Source of the DNA: Flavobacteriales bacterium UBA6057
GTDB lineage: Bacteria; Bacteroidota; Bacteroidia; Flavobacteriales_G; Salibacteraceae
NCBI GenBank assembly: GCA_002428995.1
Contig: DIYJ01000020.1
Coordinates: forward strand, 55,063-119,062
Reading direction: 5' to 3'
DNA: 64,000 bases
A program made the position numbers and the translations under genes. Each line of letters begins with the position of its first letter. Position 1 is the stretch's first letter. Positions 51,076 through 61,247 of this stretch are shown here, in pieces. Under the pieces are notes generated by a model. The model did not search any database, had not been told where the DNA came from, and worked only from the letters and a program-made list of their open reading frames with translations.

Positions 51076-51495
51076 TTATTCAGTATAGTCTCTTCTAATC
51101 ACAAACTTGGTCACTACAGGAAGCTTCTGAGAAGCCAAACGCAAGGCCTCTTTTCCAATCTCAAGCGACACTCCTTCAATTTCGAAAAGGATTCTTCCAG
51201 GCTTCACTTTGGCTGACCAGTGATCCAGGGCTCCCTTTCCCTTACCCATACGTACTTCAGCTGGCTTGCTGGTAACAGGAACATCTGGGAAAATGCGAAT
51301 CCATACCTGACCTTCTCTCTTCATGTATCGGGTTACAGCGATACGAGCAGCTTCAATCTGACGAGAGGTAAGCATACCTGGCTCCAGTGTCTTGATGCCG
51401 AAGGTTCCAAACGCGAGTTGACTTCCTCGCTGCGCATTGCCTCGGATACGGCCTTTCTGCTGCTTTCTAAACTTTGTCTTTCTTGGTTGTAACAT
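51076..51495 (-). CDS. rplP: 50S ribosomal protein L16
   Basis: A 139-aa protein: MLQPRKTKFRKQQKGRIRGNAQRGSQLAFGTFGIKTLEPGMLTSRQIEAARIA and MGKGKGALDHWSAKVKPGRILFEIEGV. It helps place A-site tRNA. Fourteen bases after rpsC. Confidence 0.98.
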   Translation of the reverse strand: MLQPRKTKFRKQQKGRIRGNAQRGSQLAFGTFGIKTLEPGMLTSRQIEAARIAVTRYMKREGQVWIRIFPDVPVTSKPAEVRMGKGKGALDHWSAKVKPGRILFEIEGVSLEIGKEALRLASQKLPVVTKFVIRRDYTE

Positions 51496-51509
51496 GACCT
51501 AACTAATCC

Positions 51510-52238
51510 TTAAGCGTTTGACCTTCTTTTTCCGCGGCCACCTGATGGTCCACCGCCTCCGCCTTTACCCTTGTTAGGGGTTCCAGAACCTACTGTGGTG
51601 CTGAGGTCTCTCTTACCGTATACCTCGCCCTTACAGATCCACACCTTGATACCAATACGGCCATAAGTTGTGTGAGCCTCAGACAGAGCATAATCAATGT
51701 TTGCACGGAAAGTGTGCAAAGGAATACGACCGTCCTTGTACTGCTCAGTACGAGCCATTTCAGCACCGTTCAAACGTCCGGAGATCATTACCTTGATTCC
51801 TTCAGCTCCCATGCGCATGGTAGATGCTACAGACATCTTAGATGCTCTTCGGAAGGAAATACGACCTTCAACCTGGCGAGCGATGGAATCAGCTACAAGC
51901 TTAGCATCCAGTTCTGGGCGCTTGATCTCGTAGATATTGATCTGAACTTCTTTCTTGGTGAGTTTCTTAAGCTCTTCTTTCAACTTATCCACTTCCTGAC
52001 CACCTTTTCCGATGATGATTCCCGGACGAGCAGTATTGATAGTGACAGTGATGAGCTTCAACGTGCGCTCGATCACAATGTGTGAAACGCTGGCGTTGTT
52101 CAAACGAGCATAGATGTAGTCCCGAATCTTCTGGTCTTCTACCAGCTTGTCATCGAACTTACGTCCTCCATACCACTGCGAATCCCATCCACGGATGAAT
52201 CCGAGCCTGTTACCAATTGGATTTGTCTTCTGTCCCAT
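51510..52238 (-). CDS. rpsC: 30S ribosomal protein S3
   Basis: A 242-aa protein: MGQKTNPIGNRLGFIRGWDSQWY, KH domain with GIIIGKGGQEVDKLKEELKKL, and GRIGIKVWICKGEVYGKRDLS. The tail is Gly/Lys-rich. Its ATG overlaps the rplV stop as TAATG. Confidence 0.98.
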   Translation of the reverse strand: MGQKTNPIGNRLGFIRGWDSQWYGGRKFDDKLVEDQKIRDYIYARLNNASVSHIVIERTLKLITVTINTARPGIIIGKGGQEVDKLKEELKKLTKKEVQINIYEIKRPELDAKLVADSIARQVEGRISFRRASKMSVASTMRMGAEGIKVMISGRLNGAEMARTEQYKDGRIPLHTFRANIDYALSEAHTTYGRIGIKVWICKGEVYGKRDLSTTVGSGTPNKGKGGGGGPSGGRGKRRSNA

Positions 52239-52696
52239 TAGGCTTCTGTTTCGTTTGTTTCAGGTTCTTGCGCTGCAGTTTGGCTGATGCGCTCTTTAAT
52301 TTCTGGGTTGGCGCTGTCCAGGATCATGGTTACATGATTGGAACGCTTGCGCACTCTGTATGCTCTTCCCTGCGGAGCTGGCTGAATACGCTTAAGCATT
52401 CGTCCACCGTCTACAGATATCTCTTTGATGAAAAGGTCTGCCTCTTCCCAGCGCTCACCTGACTTCTGCTCGAAGTTGGCAATGGCTGAGCGGAGCAAAC
52501 GCTCCAGGTCACGAGCTGCGTGGTTCTTTGTGAACTGAAGCACACCAGATGCTTTAGACACATCCATCCCACGGACCAAGTCAGCGATCAACCTCATCTT
52601 GCGAGGTGATGTCGGGCAATTGTTCAGCTTGGCAACGAACGTAGTCTTACGTTCCTGCTTTCGCCTTTCAGCTGTATTTGCTTTCCTGCTTCCCAT
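52238..52696 (-). CDS. rplV: 50S ribosomal protein L22
   Basis: A 152-aa protein lining the exit tunnel: NCPTSPRKMRLIADLVRGMDVSKASGVLQF, the extended loop, and MLKRIQPAPQGRAYRVRKRSNHVTMIL. A short acidic C-terminal tail extends the usual length. It overlaps rpsC as TAATG. Confidence 0.97.
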   Translation of the reverse strand: MGSRKANTAERRKQERKTTFVAKLNNCPTSPRKMRLIADLVRGMDVSKASGVLQFTKNHAARDLERLLRSAIANFEQKSGERWEEADLFIKEISVDGGRMLKRIQPAPQGRAYRVRKRSNHVTMILDSANPEIKERISQTAAQEPETNETEA

Positions 52697-52703
52697 CTCT
52701 TAA

Positions 52704-52976
52704 TTATCTTTTCTTTTTGTTTCCACCATGGCCACGGAACGTACGGGTTGGAGCAAACTCACCGAGCTTGTGTCCTACCATGTTTTCCGTTACATACACA
52801 GGAATGAACTTGTTTCCATTGTGCACTGCGATGGTCAATCCAACAAAATCAGGAGTGATCATTGAAGCTCGGCTCCAGGTCTTGATCACATTCTTCTTAC
52901 CAGACTGCTGAGCGGTAGTCACACGCTGATCCAGCTTGTAGTGTACAAATGGCGGTTTTTTAAGCGATCTACTCAT
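52704..52976 (-). CDS. rpsS: 30S ribosomal protein S19
   Basis: A 90-aa head protein: MSRSLKKPPFVHYKLDQRV, TWSRASMITPDFVGLTIAVHNGNKFIPVYVTENMVGHKLGEFAPTRTFRGHGG. Eight bases after rplB. Confidence 0.98.
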   Translation of the reverse strand: MSRSLKKPPFVHYKLDQRVTTAQQSGKKNVIKTWSRASMITPDFVGLTIAVHNGNKFIPVYVTENMVGHKLGEFAPTRTFRGHGGNKKKR

Positions 52977-52984
52977 TGCTCAGG

Positions 52985-53809
<825 letters not shown>

Positions 53810-53819
53810 GTCTTATCTC

Positions 53820-54110
53820 TTAAATGTTCTCGTAAAAGTCAATGACGTCTCCATCGGCAACAGTTACCAATGCTTTCTTGAAGTGATTCCTTCGACCATC
53901 GAGGATCGCAGTCTTCGTGAATCGCTTCTTATTTTTTCCAGCATACAGCATAGTGTTCACTGAAGTCACAGTTACATTGTACTGTCCTTCTACCGCAGCC
54001 TTGATCTCGATCTTGTTGGCATTTCGATCTACCACGAAGCCATACTGATTTCGCTTCTCGCTGAGCTCAGTCATCTTCTCGGTGATCAGTGGTTTTACTA
54101 ATACGCTCAT
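53820..54110 (-). CDS. rplW: 50S ribosomal protein L23
   Basis: A 96-aa protein at the tunnel exit where SRP and trigger factor dock: VLVKPLITEKMTELSEKRNQYGFVVDRNANKIEIKAAVEGQYNVTV. Three bases after rplD. Confidence 0.98.
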   Translation of the reverse strand: MSVLVKPLITEKMTELSEKRNQYGFVVDRNANKIEIKAAVEGQYNVTVTSVNTMLYAGKNKKRFTKTAILDGRRNHFKKALVTVADGDVIDFYENI

Positions 54111-54113
54111 TGC

Positions 54114-54743
54114 TTACTTCTTTAAGTTCTCTTGAATGATGTTCAACGAGCTTTCAGTCACAAGCATCACTCCGGCATTCATGATGTCATAAGTGTTGAT
54201 GCTCTCAGCAGTGACCACTTTGCCCTTCGGAAAGTTTCTTGCACTCAGTACAACATTGGTGCTGCCCTCAGGCATAACCAACAGTGTCTTTGTAGAAGCT
54301 ACATCCAGCTTGCGGAGGATGTCAACATACTGCTTGGTCTTTGGAGCTTCGAATGAGAAGTCTTCCAGAACCTTGATGGTTTTGTTCTGAGCAAGTGTTG
54401 AAAGTGCCGAACGTCTTGCCAGCCTTTTCACCTTCTTGTTCAACTTGAAGCCGTGCACCTGCGGACGAGGACCGAATACACGACCTCCACCCACGAAAAC
54501 AGGGCTCTTCAAAGAACCTGCACGTGCACCTCCAGTTCCTTTTTGACGCTTGATCTTACGAGTACTACCCGCAATTTCACCTCGTTCCTTGGCCTTGGCA
54601 GTTCCCTGTCGCTGATGAGCAAGAAATTGCTTTACATCCAGGTAAATGGCATGATCGTTTGGCTCAATGCCAAACACATCCTTGTCGAGCTTGGCCTTCT
54701 TGCCAGTCTCTTTGCCTTCTATGTTATGTATTGCAAGTTCCAT
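54114..54743 (-). CDS. rplD: 50S ribosomal protein L4
   Basis: A 209-aa protein with the tunnel-lining loop KGTGGARAGSLKSPVFVGGGRVFGPRPQVHGFKLNKKVKRLARRSALS. In E. coli L4 represses the S10 operon. Its ATG overlaps the rplC stop as TAATG. Confidence 0.98.
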   Translation of the reverse strand: MELAIHNIEGKETGKKAKLDKDVFGIEPNDHAIYLDVKQFLAHQRQGTAKAKERGEIAGSTRKIKRQKGTGGARAGSLKSPVFVGGGRVFGPRPQVHGFKLNKKVKRLARRSALSTLAQNKTIKVLEDFSFEAPKTKQYVDILRKLDVASTKTLLVMPEGSTNVVLSARNFPKGKVVTAESINTYDIMNAGVMLVTESSLNIIQENLKK

Positions 54744-55360
54744 TACTTCTCAATTATTACGTAAGAGCCTTTAGGGCCTGGGATCGCTCCCTTTACGAGT
54801 ACAACATTCTTATCAGCAAGCACCTTGATGATTTCGAGGTTGATCATTTTCACACGCTTACCACCCATACGGCCAGCCATGCGCATTCCTTTGAAAACTC
54901 TCGAAGGAGTGGAGCAAGCTCCAATAGAACCAGGAGCTCTCAAACGGTTGTGCTGACCGTGAGTCGCTTGACCTACACCGCCAAATCCGTGACGCTTAAC
55001 AACGCCTTGAAATCCTTTTCCCTTGCTTGTTCCAACTACGTCAACGAATTCACCTTCCTGGAGAATATCAACGGTTACTTTATCACCTGGCTTTGCATCA
55101 CCATCCCAATCTCTGAACTCTGTCAGATAGCGAAGCGGCTGAGTGCCTGACTTCTTGAAATGGCCCATTTCAGCCTTGGAAGTATTCTTTTCTTTCTTCG
55201 CATCGAAGCCGAGCTGAACAGCTGAATAGCCATCCACTTCTTCGGTGCGCACTTGTGTGATCACACAAGGACCAGCTTCGATAGCCGTACAAGGAAGATT
55301 CTTTCCATCTTCACTATAGAGGCTAGTCATCCCTAGTTTCTTACCAACAATCCCGAGCAT
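54743..55360 (-). CDS. rplC: 50S ribosomal protein L3
   Basis: A 205-aa protein near the peptidyl transferase centre: MLGIVGKKLGMTSLYSEDGKNLPCTAIEAGPCVITQ and SKGKGFQGVVKRHGFGGVGQATHGQHNRLRAPGSIG. Twenty-one bases after rpsJ. Confidence 0.98.
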   Translation of the reverse strand: MLGIVGKKLGMTSLYSEDGKNLPCTAIEAGPCVITQVRTEEVDGYSAVQLGFDAKKEKNTSKAEMGHFKKSGTQPLRYLTEFRDWDGDAKPGDKVTVDILQEGEFVDVVGTSKGKGFQGVVKRHGFGGVGQATHGQHNRLRAPGSIGACSTPSRVFKGMRMAGRMGGKRVKMINLEIIKVLADKNVVLVKGAIPGPKGSYVIIEK

Positions 55361-55381
55361 GATTAATATTCTTTAAAGCAG

Positions 55382-55687
55382 TTATACTTTGATCTCAACG
55401 TCTACTCCACTTGGCAATTCCAATCCCATCAATGCATCGATGGTTTTAGAAGAGCTACTGTAGATATCCATCAAGCGTTTGTAGCTTGAAAGTTGAAACT
55501 GCTCACGGGACTTCTTATTCACGTGCGGAGACCGCAGGACTGTGAATATCTGCTTGTTCGTGGGCAGAGGAATCGGTCCGCTTACGACAGCACCGGTGGA
55601 CTTCACCGTCTTCACAATCTTCTCGGCAGATTTATCCACCAGATTATGGTCGTAGGACTTAAGCTTGATTCTGATTCGTTGCGCCAT
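55382..55687 (-). CDS. rpsJ: 30S ribosomal protein S10
   Basis: A 101-aa protein also known as NusE, which links ribosome and transcription antitermination: IRIKLKSYDHNLVDKSAEKIVKTVKSTGAVVSGPIPLPT and SPHVNKKSREQFQLSSYKRL. Twenty-four bases after fusA; EF-Tu is not between them. Confidence 0.98.
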   Translation of the reverse strand: MAQRIRIKLKSYDHNLVDKSAEKIVKTVKSTGAVVSGPIPLPTNKQIFTVLRSPHVNKKSREQFQLSSYKRLMDIYSSSSKTIDALMGLELPSGVDVEIKV

Positions 55688-55711
55688 CTTAATTATTGGT
55701 CAATGAAATTG

Positions 55712-57820
55712 TTATGCTGATTCTAATTTTCCTTTCACTTCTGCAATTACCCCCTCAGCGATGTTCTTAGGAGCATCGTCATAGTGAGAGAACTCCATGG
55801 TGGAGGTCGCACGACCGGAAGTAATTGTTCTGAGCTGAGTTACGTATCCGAACATTTCTGAAAGTGGCACTTTAGCCTTCACCACCTTAGAACCTGCACG
55901 GTCATCCATACCTTCTACCACTCCTCTTCTTCGGTTCAGGTCACCCACAACATCACCCATGTTCTGCTCTGGAGTAACAACCTCAAGCTTCATGATAGGC
56001 TCAAGGAGTACAGGGTTACACTTTGGAAGTGCAGTTCTGTAAGCCAACTTGGCGCACAGCTCGAAAGACAGCTGATCAGAATCCACTGGGTGGAACGATC
56101 CGTCCTTCAGAGTCACCTTCAGGTTATCCACTTGGTATCCGGCAAGAACACCATTCTTCATGGCTTCCTTGAAACCCTTTTCTACAGATGGAATGAATTC
56201 ACGAGGAACGTTACCACCTTTTACTTCGTTTTCGAAGATCAATCCTGGCTTCTCAGCGTCACCTGGCTCAATCGTCACAATGATGTCAGCGAACTTACCA
56301 CGACCACCCGTCTGCTTCTTGTAGACTTCGCGGTGCTCAGTGCTTCCGTTAATGGATTCTTTGTAGTTCACCTGAGGAGCTCCCTGGTTAACCTCAACCT
56401 TGAACTCTCTCTTCAGACGGTCAACGATAATGTCAAGGTGAAGCTCACCCATACCGCTCAATACAGTCTGACCTGATTCTTCGTCCGTGCGAATGGTAAG
56501 GGTTGGATCTTCTTCTGAAAGCTTCGCGAGAGCGATACCCATCTTGTCAACGTCTGCCTGAGTCTTAGGCTCAACTGCTACCCCGATTACCGGATCTGGG
56601 AAGTCCATTGATTCGAGTACGATAGGCGCGTTTTCAGCGCAAAGGGTGTCACCCGTTTTGATGTCTTTAAACCCAACAAGAGCAGCGATATCACCGCAGT
56701 GCAGCTCAGGAATCTGATTCTGCTTATTGGCGTGCATCTGGAAGATTCGAGAGATTCGCTCTTTGTTTCCAGTTCTGGTATTCAACACGTAGGAACCCGC
56801 TGACAGCATTCCAGAGTAGGAACGAGTGAAGCAAAGACGACCTACGAATGGATCGGTAGCGATCTTAAATGCCAGTGCTGAGAAAGGCTCCTGAGGAGAA
56901 GGCTTGCGAGAGGCCTCTTCATCTGTCTTTGGGTTTGTACCAACAACAGCGTCAGTATCCAATGGAGAAGGAAGGATTTCCATCACCATGTCCAGCATTG
57001 CCTGAACACCCTTGTTCTTAAATGCGGAACCACACATCATTGGAACTACTTTTCCAGCGATGGTAGCTTCACGGAGTGCATCGAGGATTTCGCGCTCTGT
57101 CAAAGAGTTCTCATCCTCGAAGTATTTCTCCATCAAAGTATCGTCAAACTCAGCAACCGCTTCAAGCAGCTGACCTCTAAGTTCGCGAGCTTCATCAATA
57201 ATATCTTCTGGAATGTCAATCTCCTGGAAAGTCATCCCCATGTCCTCTTCGTTCCAGGTGATTCCTCGGAAGTTGATCAAATCAACCACTCCCTTGAAAC
57301 CATCTTCAGCTCCAATATTCAATTGAAGTGGAAGAGCATGGCTACCAAGCATTTCCTTCACCTGCTTACAAACAGCAAGGAAGTCAGCACCCTGACGGTC
57401 CATCTTGTTCACAAATCCAATACGAGGAACGTTGTAGTTATTCGCCAGTCTCCAGTTTGTTTCAGACTGAGGCTCTACACCATCAACAGCACTGAACAAG
57501 AAAACCAAACCATCCAGTACACGCAAAGAACGATTCACCTCAACAGTAAAGTCAACGTGTCCCGGGGTGTCGATGATGTTGACGTGGTAATCCTTTTCTC
57601 TGTAGTTCCAGTTCAAGGTCGTAGCAGCAGAAGTAATGGTAATACCACGTTCCTGCTCTTGCTCCATCCAGTCCATGGTAGCAGCACCATCGTGCACTTC
57701 ACCAATCTTGTGACTCACACCACCGTAGTAGAGAATACGCTCAGTAGTGGTAGTCTTACCAGCATCAATGTGTGCTGCGATACCAATGTTTCTCGTGTAT
57801 CTTAAATCTCTTTTTGCCAT
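55712..57820 (-). CDS. fusA: Elongation factor G
   Basis: A 702-aa translocation GTPase. G1 motif AHIDAGKTTTTERI, G2/switch I with RGITITSAATT, G3 DTPGHVDF, G4 NKMDRQGAD, and later domains with NMGDVVGDLNRRRGVVEGMDDR and the domain IV tip. Length is normal. It lies 21 bases after rpsG. tuf is absent from the cluster, as is frequent in Bacteroidota. Confidence 0.98.
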   Translation of the reverse strand: MAKRDLRYTRNIGIAAHIDAGKTTTTERILYYGGVSHKIGEVHDGAATMDWMEQEQERGITITSAATTLNWNYREKDYHVNIIDTPGHVDFTVEVNRSLRVLDGLVFLFSAVDGVEPQSETNWRLANNYNVPRIGFVNKMDRQGADFLAVCKQVKEMLGSHALPLQLNIGAEDGFKGVVDLINFRGITWNEEDMGMTFQEIDIPEDIIDEARELRGQLLEAVAEFDDTLMEKYFEDENSLTEREILDALREATIAGKVVPMMCGSAFKNKGVQAMLDMVMEILPSPLDTDAVVGTNPKTDEEASRKPSPQEPFSALAFKIATDPFVGRLCFTRSYSGMLSAGSYVLNTRTGNKERISRIFQMHANKQNQIPELHCGDIAALVGFKDIKTGDTLCAENAPIVLESMDFPDPVIGVAVEPKTQADVDKMGIALAKLSEEDPTLTIRTDEESGQTVLSGMGELHLDIIVDRLKREFKVEVNQGAPQVNYKESINGSTEHREVYKKQTGGRGKFADIIVTIEPGDAEKPGLIFENEVKGGNVPREFIPSVEKGFKEAMKNGVLAGYQVDNLKVTLKDGSFHPVDSDQLSFELCAKLAYRTALPKCNPVLLEPIMKLEVVTPEQNMGDVVGDLNRRRGVVEGMDDRAGSKVVKAKVPLSEMFGYVTQLRTITSGRATSTMEFSHYDDAPKNIAEGVIAEVKGKLESA

Positions 57821-57841
57821 CTTGAATCCCGCTGTCGCTAT

Positions 57842-58309
57842 TTAGAATTTGAAGTATGCAAATGCTTTGTTGGCCTCAGCCATTCTATGAGTATCTTCCT
57901 TCTTCTTGAAGGCAGCGCCTTCCTCTTTATATGCCGCCATGATCTCGTCAGCAAGCTTCTGGCCCATGCTCTTTCCGTTACGCTTGGAAGCGTAAAGAAT
58001 CAACCACTTCATACCCATGCTCAACTTACGGTCTGCGCGAATTTCTTGTGGGATCTGGAAGGTTGAACCTCCAACCCTGCGACTTTTAACCTCAACCTGA
58101 GGAGTCACATTTTCCAAAGCCTTCTTCCAAACTTCTACACCGTTCTCCTCTACTTTGGACTCTACAATATCGATTGCCTCGTAGAAAATTCTATAAGCAG
58201 TACTCTTCTTACCATCCTGCATCAGGTTGTTTACAAACCTTGACACAAGTGTATCTCCGAACTTAGGATCCGGAATAATCTGCCTTGCTTTTGCTCTTCC
58301 TTTTCTCAT
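57842..58309 (-). CDS. rpsG: 30S ribosomal protein S7
   Basis: A 155-aa primary binder of the 16S 3' domain: MRKGRAKARQIIPDPKFGDTLVSRFVNNLMQDGKKSTAYRI and RADRKLSMGMKWLILYASKRNGKSMGQKLADEIMAA. Ten bases after rpsL. Confidence 0.98.
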   Translation of the reverse strand: MRKGRAKARQIIPDPKFGDTLVSRFVNNLMQDGKKSTAYRIFYEAIDIVESKVEENGVEVWKKALENVTPQVEVKSRRVGGSTFQIPQEIRADRKLSMGMKWLILYASKRNGKSMGQKLADEIMAAYKEEGAAFKKKEDTHRMAEANKAFAYFKF

Positions 58310-58319
58310 CTCTCAGCAA

Positions 58320-58694
58320 TTATTTCTTAGGACGTTTAGCACCGTACTTAGATCGTCTCTGCTTTCGTCCTTCAACGCCAGCGGTGTCAAGAGCACCTCT
58401 AACAATGTGGTAACGAACACCTGGAAGATCCTTTACCCTTCCACCACGAACGAGCACAATCGAGTGCTCCTGAAGGTTGTGACCTTCTCCCGGGATGTAG
58501 GCATTGACTTCGTTTTGATTTGTCAATCGGACCCTCGCCACTTTGCGCATGGCAGAATTCGGCTTCTTAGGAGTAGTGGTGTACACACGCACACATACCC
58601 CTCTTCGCTGAGGACACGCAGCCAGAGCAGCAGATTTGCTAGTCTTGGACTTGTGCTTGCGGCCGTTTCTTATTAGCTGTTGAATCGTTGGCAT
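58320..58694 (-). CDS. rpsL: 30S ribosomal protein S12
   Basis: A 124-aa decoding-centre protein. MPTIQQLIRNGRKHKSKTSKSAALAACPQRRGVCVRVYTTTPKKPNSAMRKVARVRLTN. The lysines of TTTPKKPNSA and GRVKDLPGVRYH, where streptomycin-resistance changes occur, are wild type. First gene of the long cluster; promoter at 58756-58785. Confidence 0.98.
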   Translation of the reverse strand: MPTIQQLIRNGRKHKSKTSKSAALAACPQRRGVCVRVYTTTPKKPNSAMRKVARVRLTNQNEVNAYIPGEGHNLQEHSIVLVRGGRVKDLPGVRYHIVRGALDTAGVEGRKQRRSKYGAKRPKK

Positions 58695-58755
58695 TCGCTT
58701 GGTTTACCTTGGTTTTTCTTAAATATGACAGTTTTTACTCACTAAAAACGGGCCG

Positions 58756-58785
58756 CAAAGGTACACGAAAAAGTTTCACACACAA
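58756..58785 (-). promoter_or_regulatory. Promoter of the str/S10/spc/alpha cluster (TTG - 19 bp - TACCTTTG)
   Basis: On the minus strand TTG (58785-58783) and TACCTTTG (58763-58756) are 19 bp apart, a full match to the Bacteroidetes housekeeping promoter. It lies 61 bases before the rpsL ATG. No other promoter match was noticed inside the 18-kb cluster, though I could not scan it exhaustively. Confidence 0.75.
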
Positions 58786-58919
58786 TGTGTTGGTTATTAA
58801 ATTTTCAACTGGAAAAGCACTGAGGCTGAATAAATAACACCAAATCGAACCCCAGCGTCCGAATAACCTCCTCAACATCCAGAAATACGACTGTTGATAA
58901 GTGCGTCCAGGCGATTCTC

Positions 58920-58948
58920 TTGAAAACGAAAGCCGACCAATACCTTTG
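58920..58948 (+). promoter_or_regulatory. Promoter of the UvrD/PcrA helicase gene (TTG - 18 bp - TACCTTTG)
   Basis: TTG (58920-58922) and TACCTTTG (58941-58948) are 18 bp apart; the ATG at 58970 follows 21 bases later. It overlaps the upstream GTG-initiated extension of the frame, which argues for ATG 58970 as the true start. Confidence 0.65.
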
Positions 58949-58969
58949 ACTGCTTTAGGCGAAATTTCA

Positions 58970-61231
58970 ATGAGCTATCTCGAAGAATTAAACGAAGTAC
59001 AACGCAAGGCTGTCACCCACACCGAAGGTCCGGTGATGGTTCTGGCTGGAGCAGGATCAGGCAAAACAAGAGTACTCACCTACCGCATTGCTTACCTCCT
59101 GGAGTCGGGTGTAGATCCATACAACATCCTCGCGCTGACCTTTACCAACAAAGCGGCTCGCGAAATGAAAGCGAGAATCAGCAAGATCGCGGGTGAAGAC
59201 ATGGCCAAAAGTCTTTGGATGGGCACCTTCCACTCGGTGTTTGCAAGAATTCTCCGTTTCGAAGCTGACAAGTTGGGCTTCCCTTCCAATTTCACGATTT
59301 ACGATTCTGATGACTCGAAGAGTCTACTTCGCACACTTATTAAAGAGCAAAACCTGGACGATAAAGTCTACAAAGTGAACCAGGTTCAGAACAGAATATC
59401 GTCTGCGAAAAACAGCCTGATCTCAGCCGAGCAATACCAAAATGACACCTTTATATATAATGAGGATTTGCAGGCAAAAAAACCGATGCTCGGGAAGCTC
59501 TATGGAATGTATGTGAAGCGCTGTTTCAAGTCAGGCGCCATGGACTTTGACGACCTGCTTTATCTCACCAATATTCTACTTCGAGATCAAGCCGAAGTGC
59601 TTCTGAAATACCAGGATAAGTTCCGCTACATCATGGTGGATGAGTTTCAGGATACAAACTATGCTCAATCGAACATCTTGAAGATGTTGGCCGCCCGCCA
59701 CGAAAACATCTGCGTAGTGGGCGATGACGCCCAGAGTATCTACGCCTTCAGGGGGGCGAATATTCAGAACATCCTGAACTTCAAGAACCAGTACCCGGAT
59801 GTAGCCATTTACAAACTGGAACAGAACTACCGCTCCACCAAGAACATTGTACAGGCTGCAAACCAAGTGATCAGCAAGAACAAGGAACAGCTGAAGAAGG
59901 ATGTATGGACCAGCAATGCAGATGGAGAGCAGATCAAGCTGGTAAAATGCCTGAGCGAGACCGAAGAGGGTTCATTCGTAGCAGGTGAAATTCTTGACCT
60001 GAAGGCCAAAGAAAGCATCAATGAAGATCAGTTTGCGATCCTCTACCGAACCAATGCTCAGTCTCGAGCACTGGAGGAGGCTTTGCGAAAGCGTAACATT
60101 CCCTACCGCATCTTCGGAGGTACGAGCTTTTATCAGCGGAAGGAGATCAAAGACATTCTCGCTTACTTCAGAATGGCGATCAACCCGAACGATGAAGAAG
60201 CTTTCAAACGGGTGATCAACTACCCCGCGCGCGGGATTGGACAGACCTCAGTTGATCGTATTCTGATCGCAGCATCGGAAGAAGGCAAATCACAATGGGA
60301 GATCGTATCAGACCTGGAAGCTGCACACCTTAACATCAATACAGGAATCCGCAATCGCATCAAGGAGTTTGTGGACCTGATCAAAAGCTTCCAGATCCTC
60401 GCTTCACAGGATGATGCTTACGAAGTGGGCAATCACATTGCCTCAGCAACCGGTATTCTCAAGTTGTTCTATTCAGATAAGTCACCCGAAAGTGTGAGCA
60501 GGTATGAGAACATCCAGGAACTGCTCGCGGGTATGAAGGAGTTTTCGGAAATACCATTGGAACCAGACGAGAATCCAGAGGAAAACCCCAGAGGTTTAGG
60601 GTCATTCATTCAAGACATTGCCTTGCTGACCGACACCGATGTAAAAGACCAAAAAGAAGACGACCAACCGAAGGTCGCCCTCATGACCGTTCACTCGGCC
60701 AAAGGCCTTGAGTTCCCCTATGTGTTCATTGCTGGTTTGGAAGAAAACCTTTTCCCTTCTCAGCTAAGTGTGAATTCACGGAAAGATCTGGAAGAAGAGC
60801 GAAGACTCTTTTATGTGGCATTAACAAGAGCTGAAAAGCGCGCCTACTTATCGTTTGCAACCACCCGTTTTCGCTACGGGAGCATGGTTTATTCGGAACC
60901 GAGTCGCTTCCTGTCAGAAATCGATCAGTCGCTCATTGAGATGCCCAAGCGCATGAGTGGTGAGCAGCGAACGACAAGCTCAAGCTATAAACTGTCTCGG
61001 CAGGCCATTCCCCGCAAACTTGTGAAGCCCACAGCGAGCGGAAATGGTGTTTCCGGAGCTGCTATGGATCAGATCAAGATCGGCACGCGCGTCAATCATG
61101 CCCGCTTTGGACGCGGAGAAGTGGTGGGCCTCGAGGGAGAACTTCCCAACAGGAAAGCCACCGTGGATTTTAAAGGTATTGGTAAGAAGCAACTTTTGCT
61201 CAAATTTGCCCAGCTCCAAATCATGGAGTGA
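58970..61231 (+). CDS. UvrD/PcrA-type ATP-dependent DNA helicase
   Basis: A 753-aa superfamily 1 3'-5' helicase. Motif I LAGAGSGKTRVLTYRI, motif II MVDEFQDTNYAQ, motif III VVGDDAQSIYAFRGA, motif IV LEQNYRSTKNI, motif V VALMTVHSAKGLEFPYVFIAGLEENLFP and motif VI FYVALTRAEKRAYLSFA are present in order. The last 60 residues (KIGTRVNHARFGRGEVVGLEG) match the PcrA/UvrD C-terminal Tudor-like domain that binds RNA polymerase. It is likely active in excision repair and removal of recombinase filaments. ATG 58970 is favoured over GTG 58901, which lies before the promoter. Confidence 0.95.
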   Translation: MSYLEELNEVQRKAVTHTEGPVMVLAGAGSGKTRVLTYRIAYLLESGVDPYNILALTFTNKAAREMKARISKIAGEDMAKSLWMGTFHSVFARILRFEADKLGFPSNFTIYDSDDSKSLLRTLIKEQNLDDKVYKVNQVQNRISSAKNSLISAEQYQNDTFIYNEDLQAKKPMLGKLYGMYVKRCFKSGAMDFDDLLYLTNILLRDQAEVLLKYQDKFRYIMVDEFQDTNYAQSNILKMLAARHENICVVGDDAQSIYAFRGANIQNILNFKNQYPDVAIYKLEQNYRSTKNIVQAANQVISKNKEQLKKDVWTSNADGEQIKLVKCLSETEEGSFVAGEILDLKAKESINEDQFAILYRTNAQSRALEEALRKRNIPYRIFGGTSFYQRKEIKDILAYFRMAINPNDEEAFKRVINYPARGIGQTSVDRILIAASEEGKSQWEIVSDLEAAHLNINTGIRNRIKEFVDLIKSFQILASQDDAYEVGNHIASATGILKLFYSDKSPESVSRYENIQELLAGMKEFSEIPLEPDENPEENPRGLGSFIQDIALLTDTDVKDQKEDDQPKVALMTVHSAKGLEFPYVFIAGLEENLFPSQLSVNSRKDLEEERRLFYVALTRAEKRAYLSFATTRFRYGSMVYSEPSRFLSEIDQSLIEMPKRMSGEQRTTSSSYKLSRQAIPRKLVKPTASGNGVSGAAMDQIKIGTRVNHARFGRGEVVGLEGELPNRKATVDFKGIGKKQLLLKFAQLQIME

Positions 61232-61247
61232 ATTTGAATTAAGACTG

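Noticed and set aside
58901..58969. GTG start giving 23 extra residues on the helicase
   Set aside because: A full TTG-18-TACCTTTG promoter lies within this segment and the ATG at 58970 begins the conserved N-terminus.
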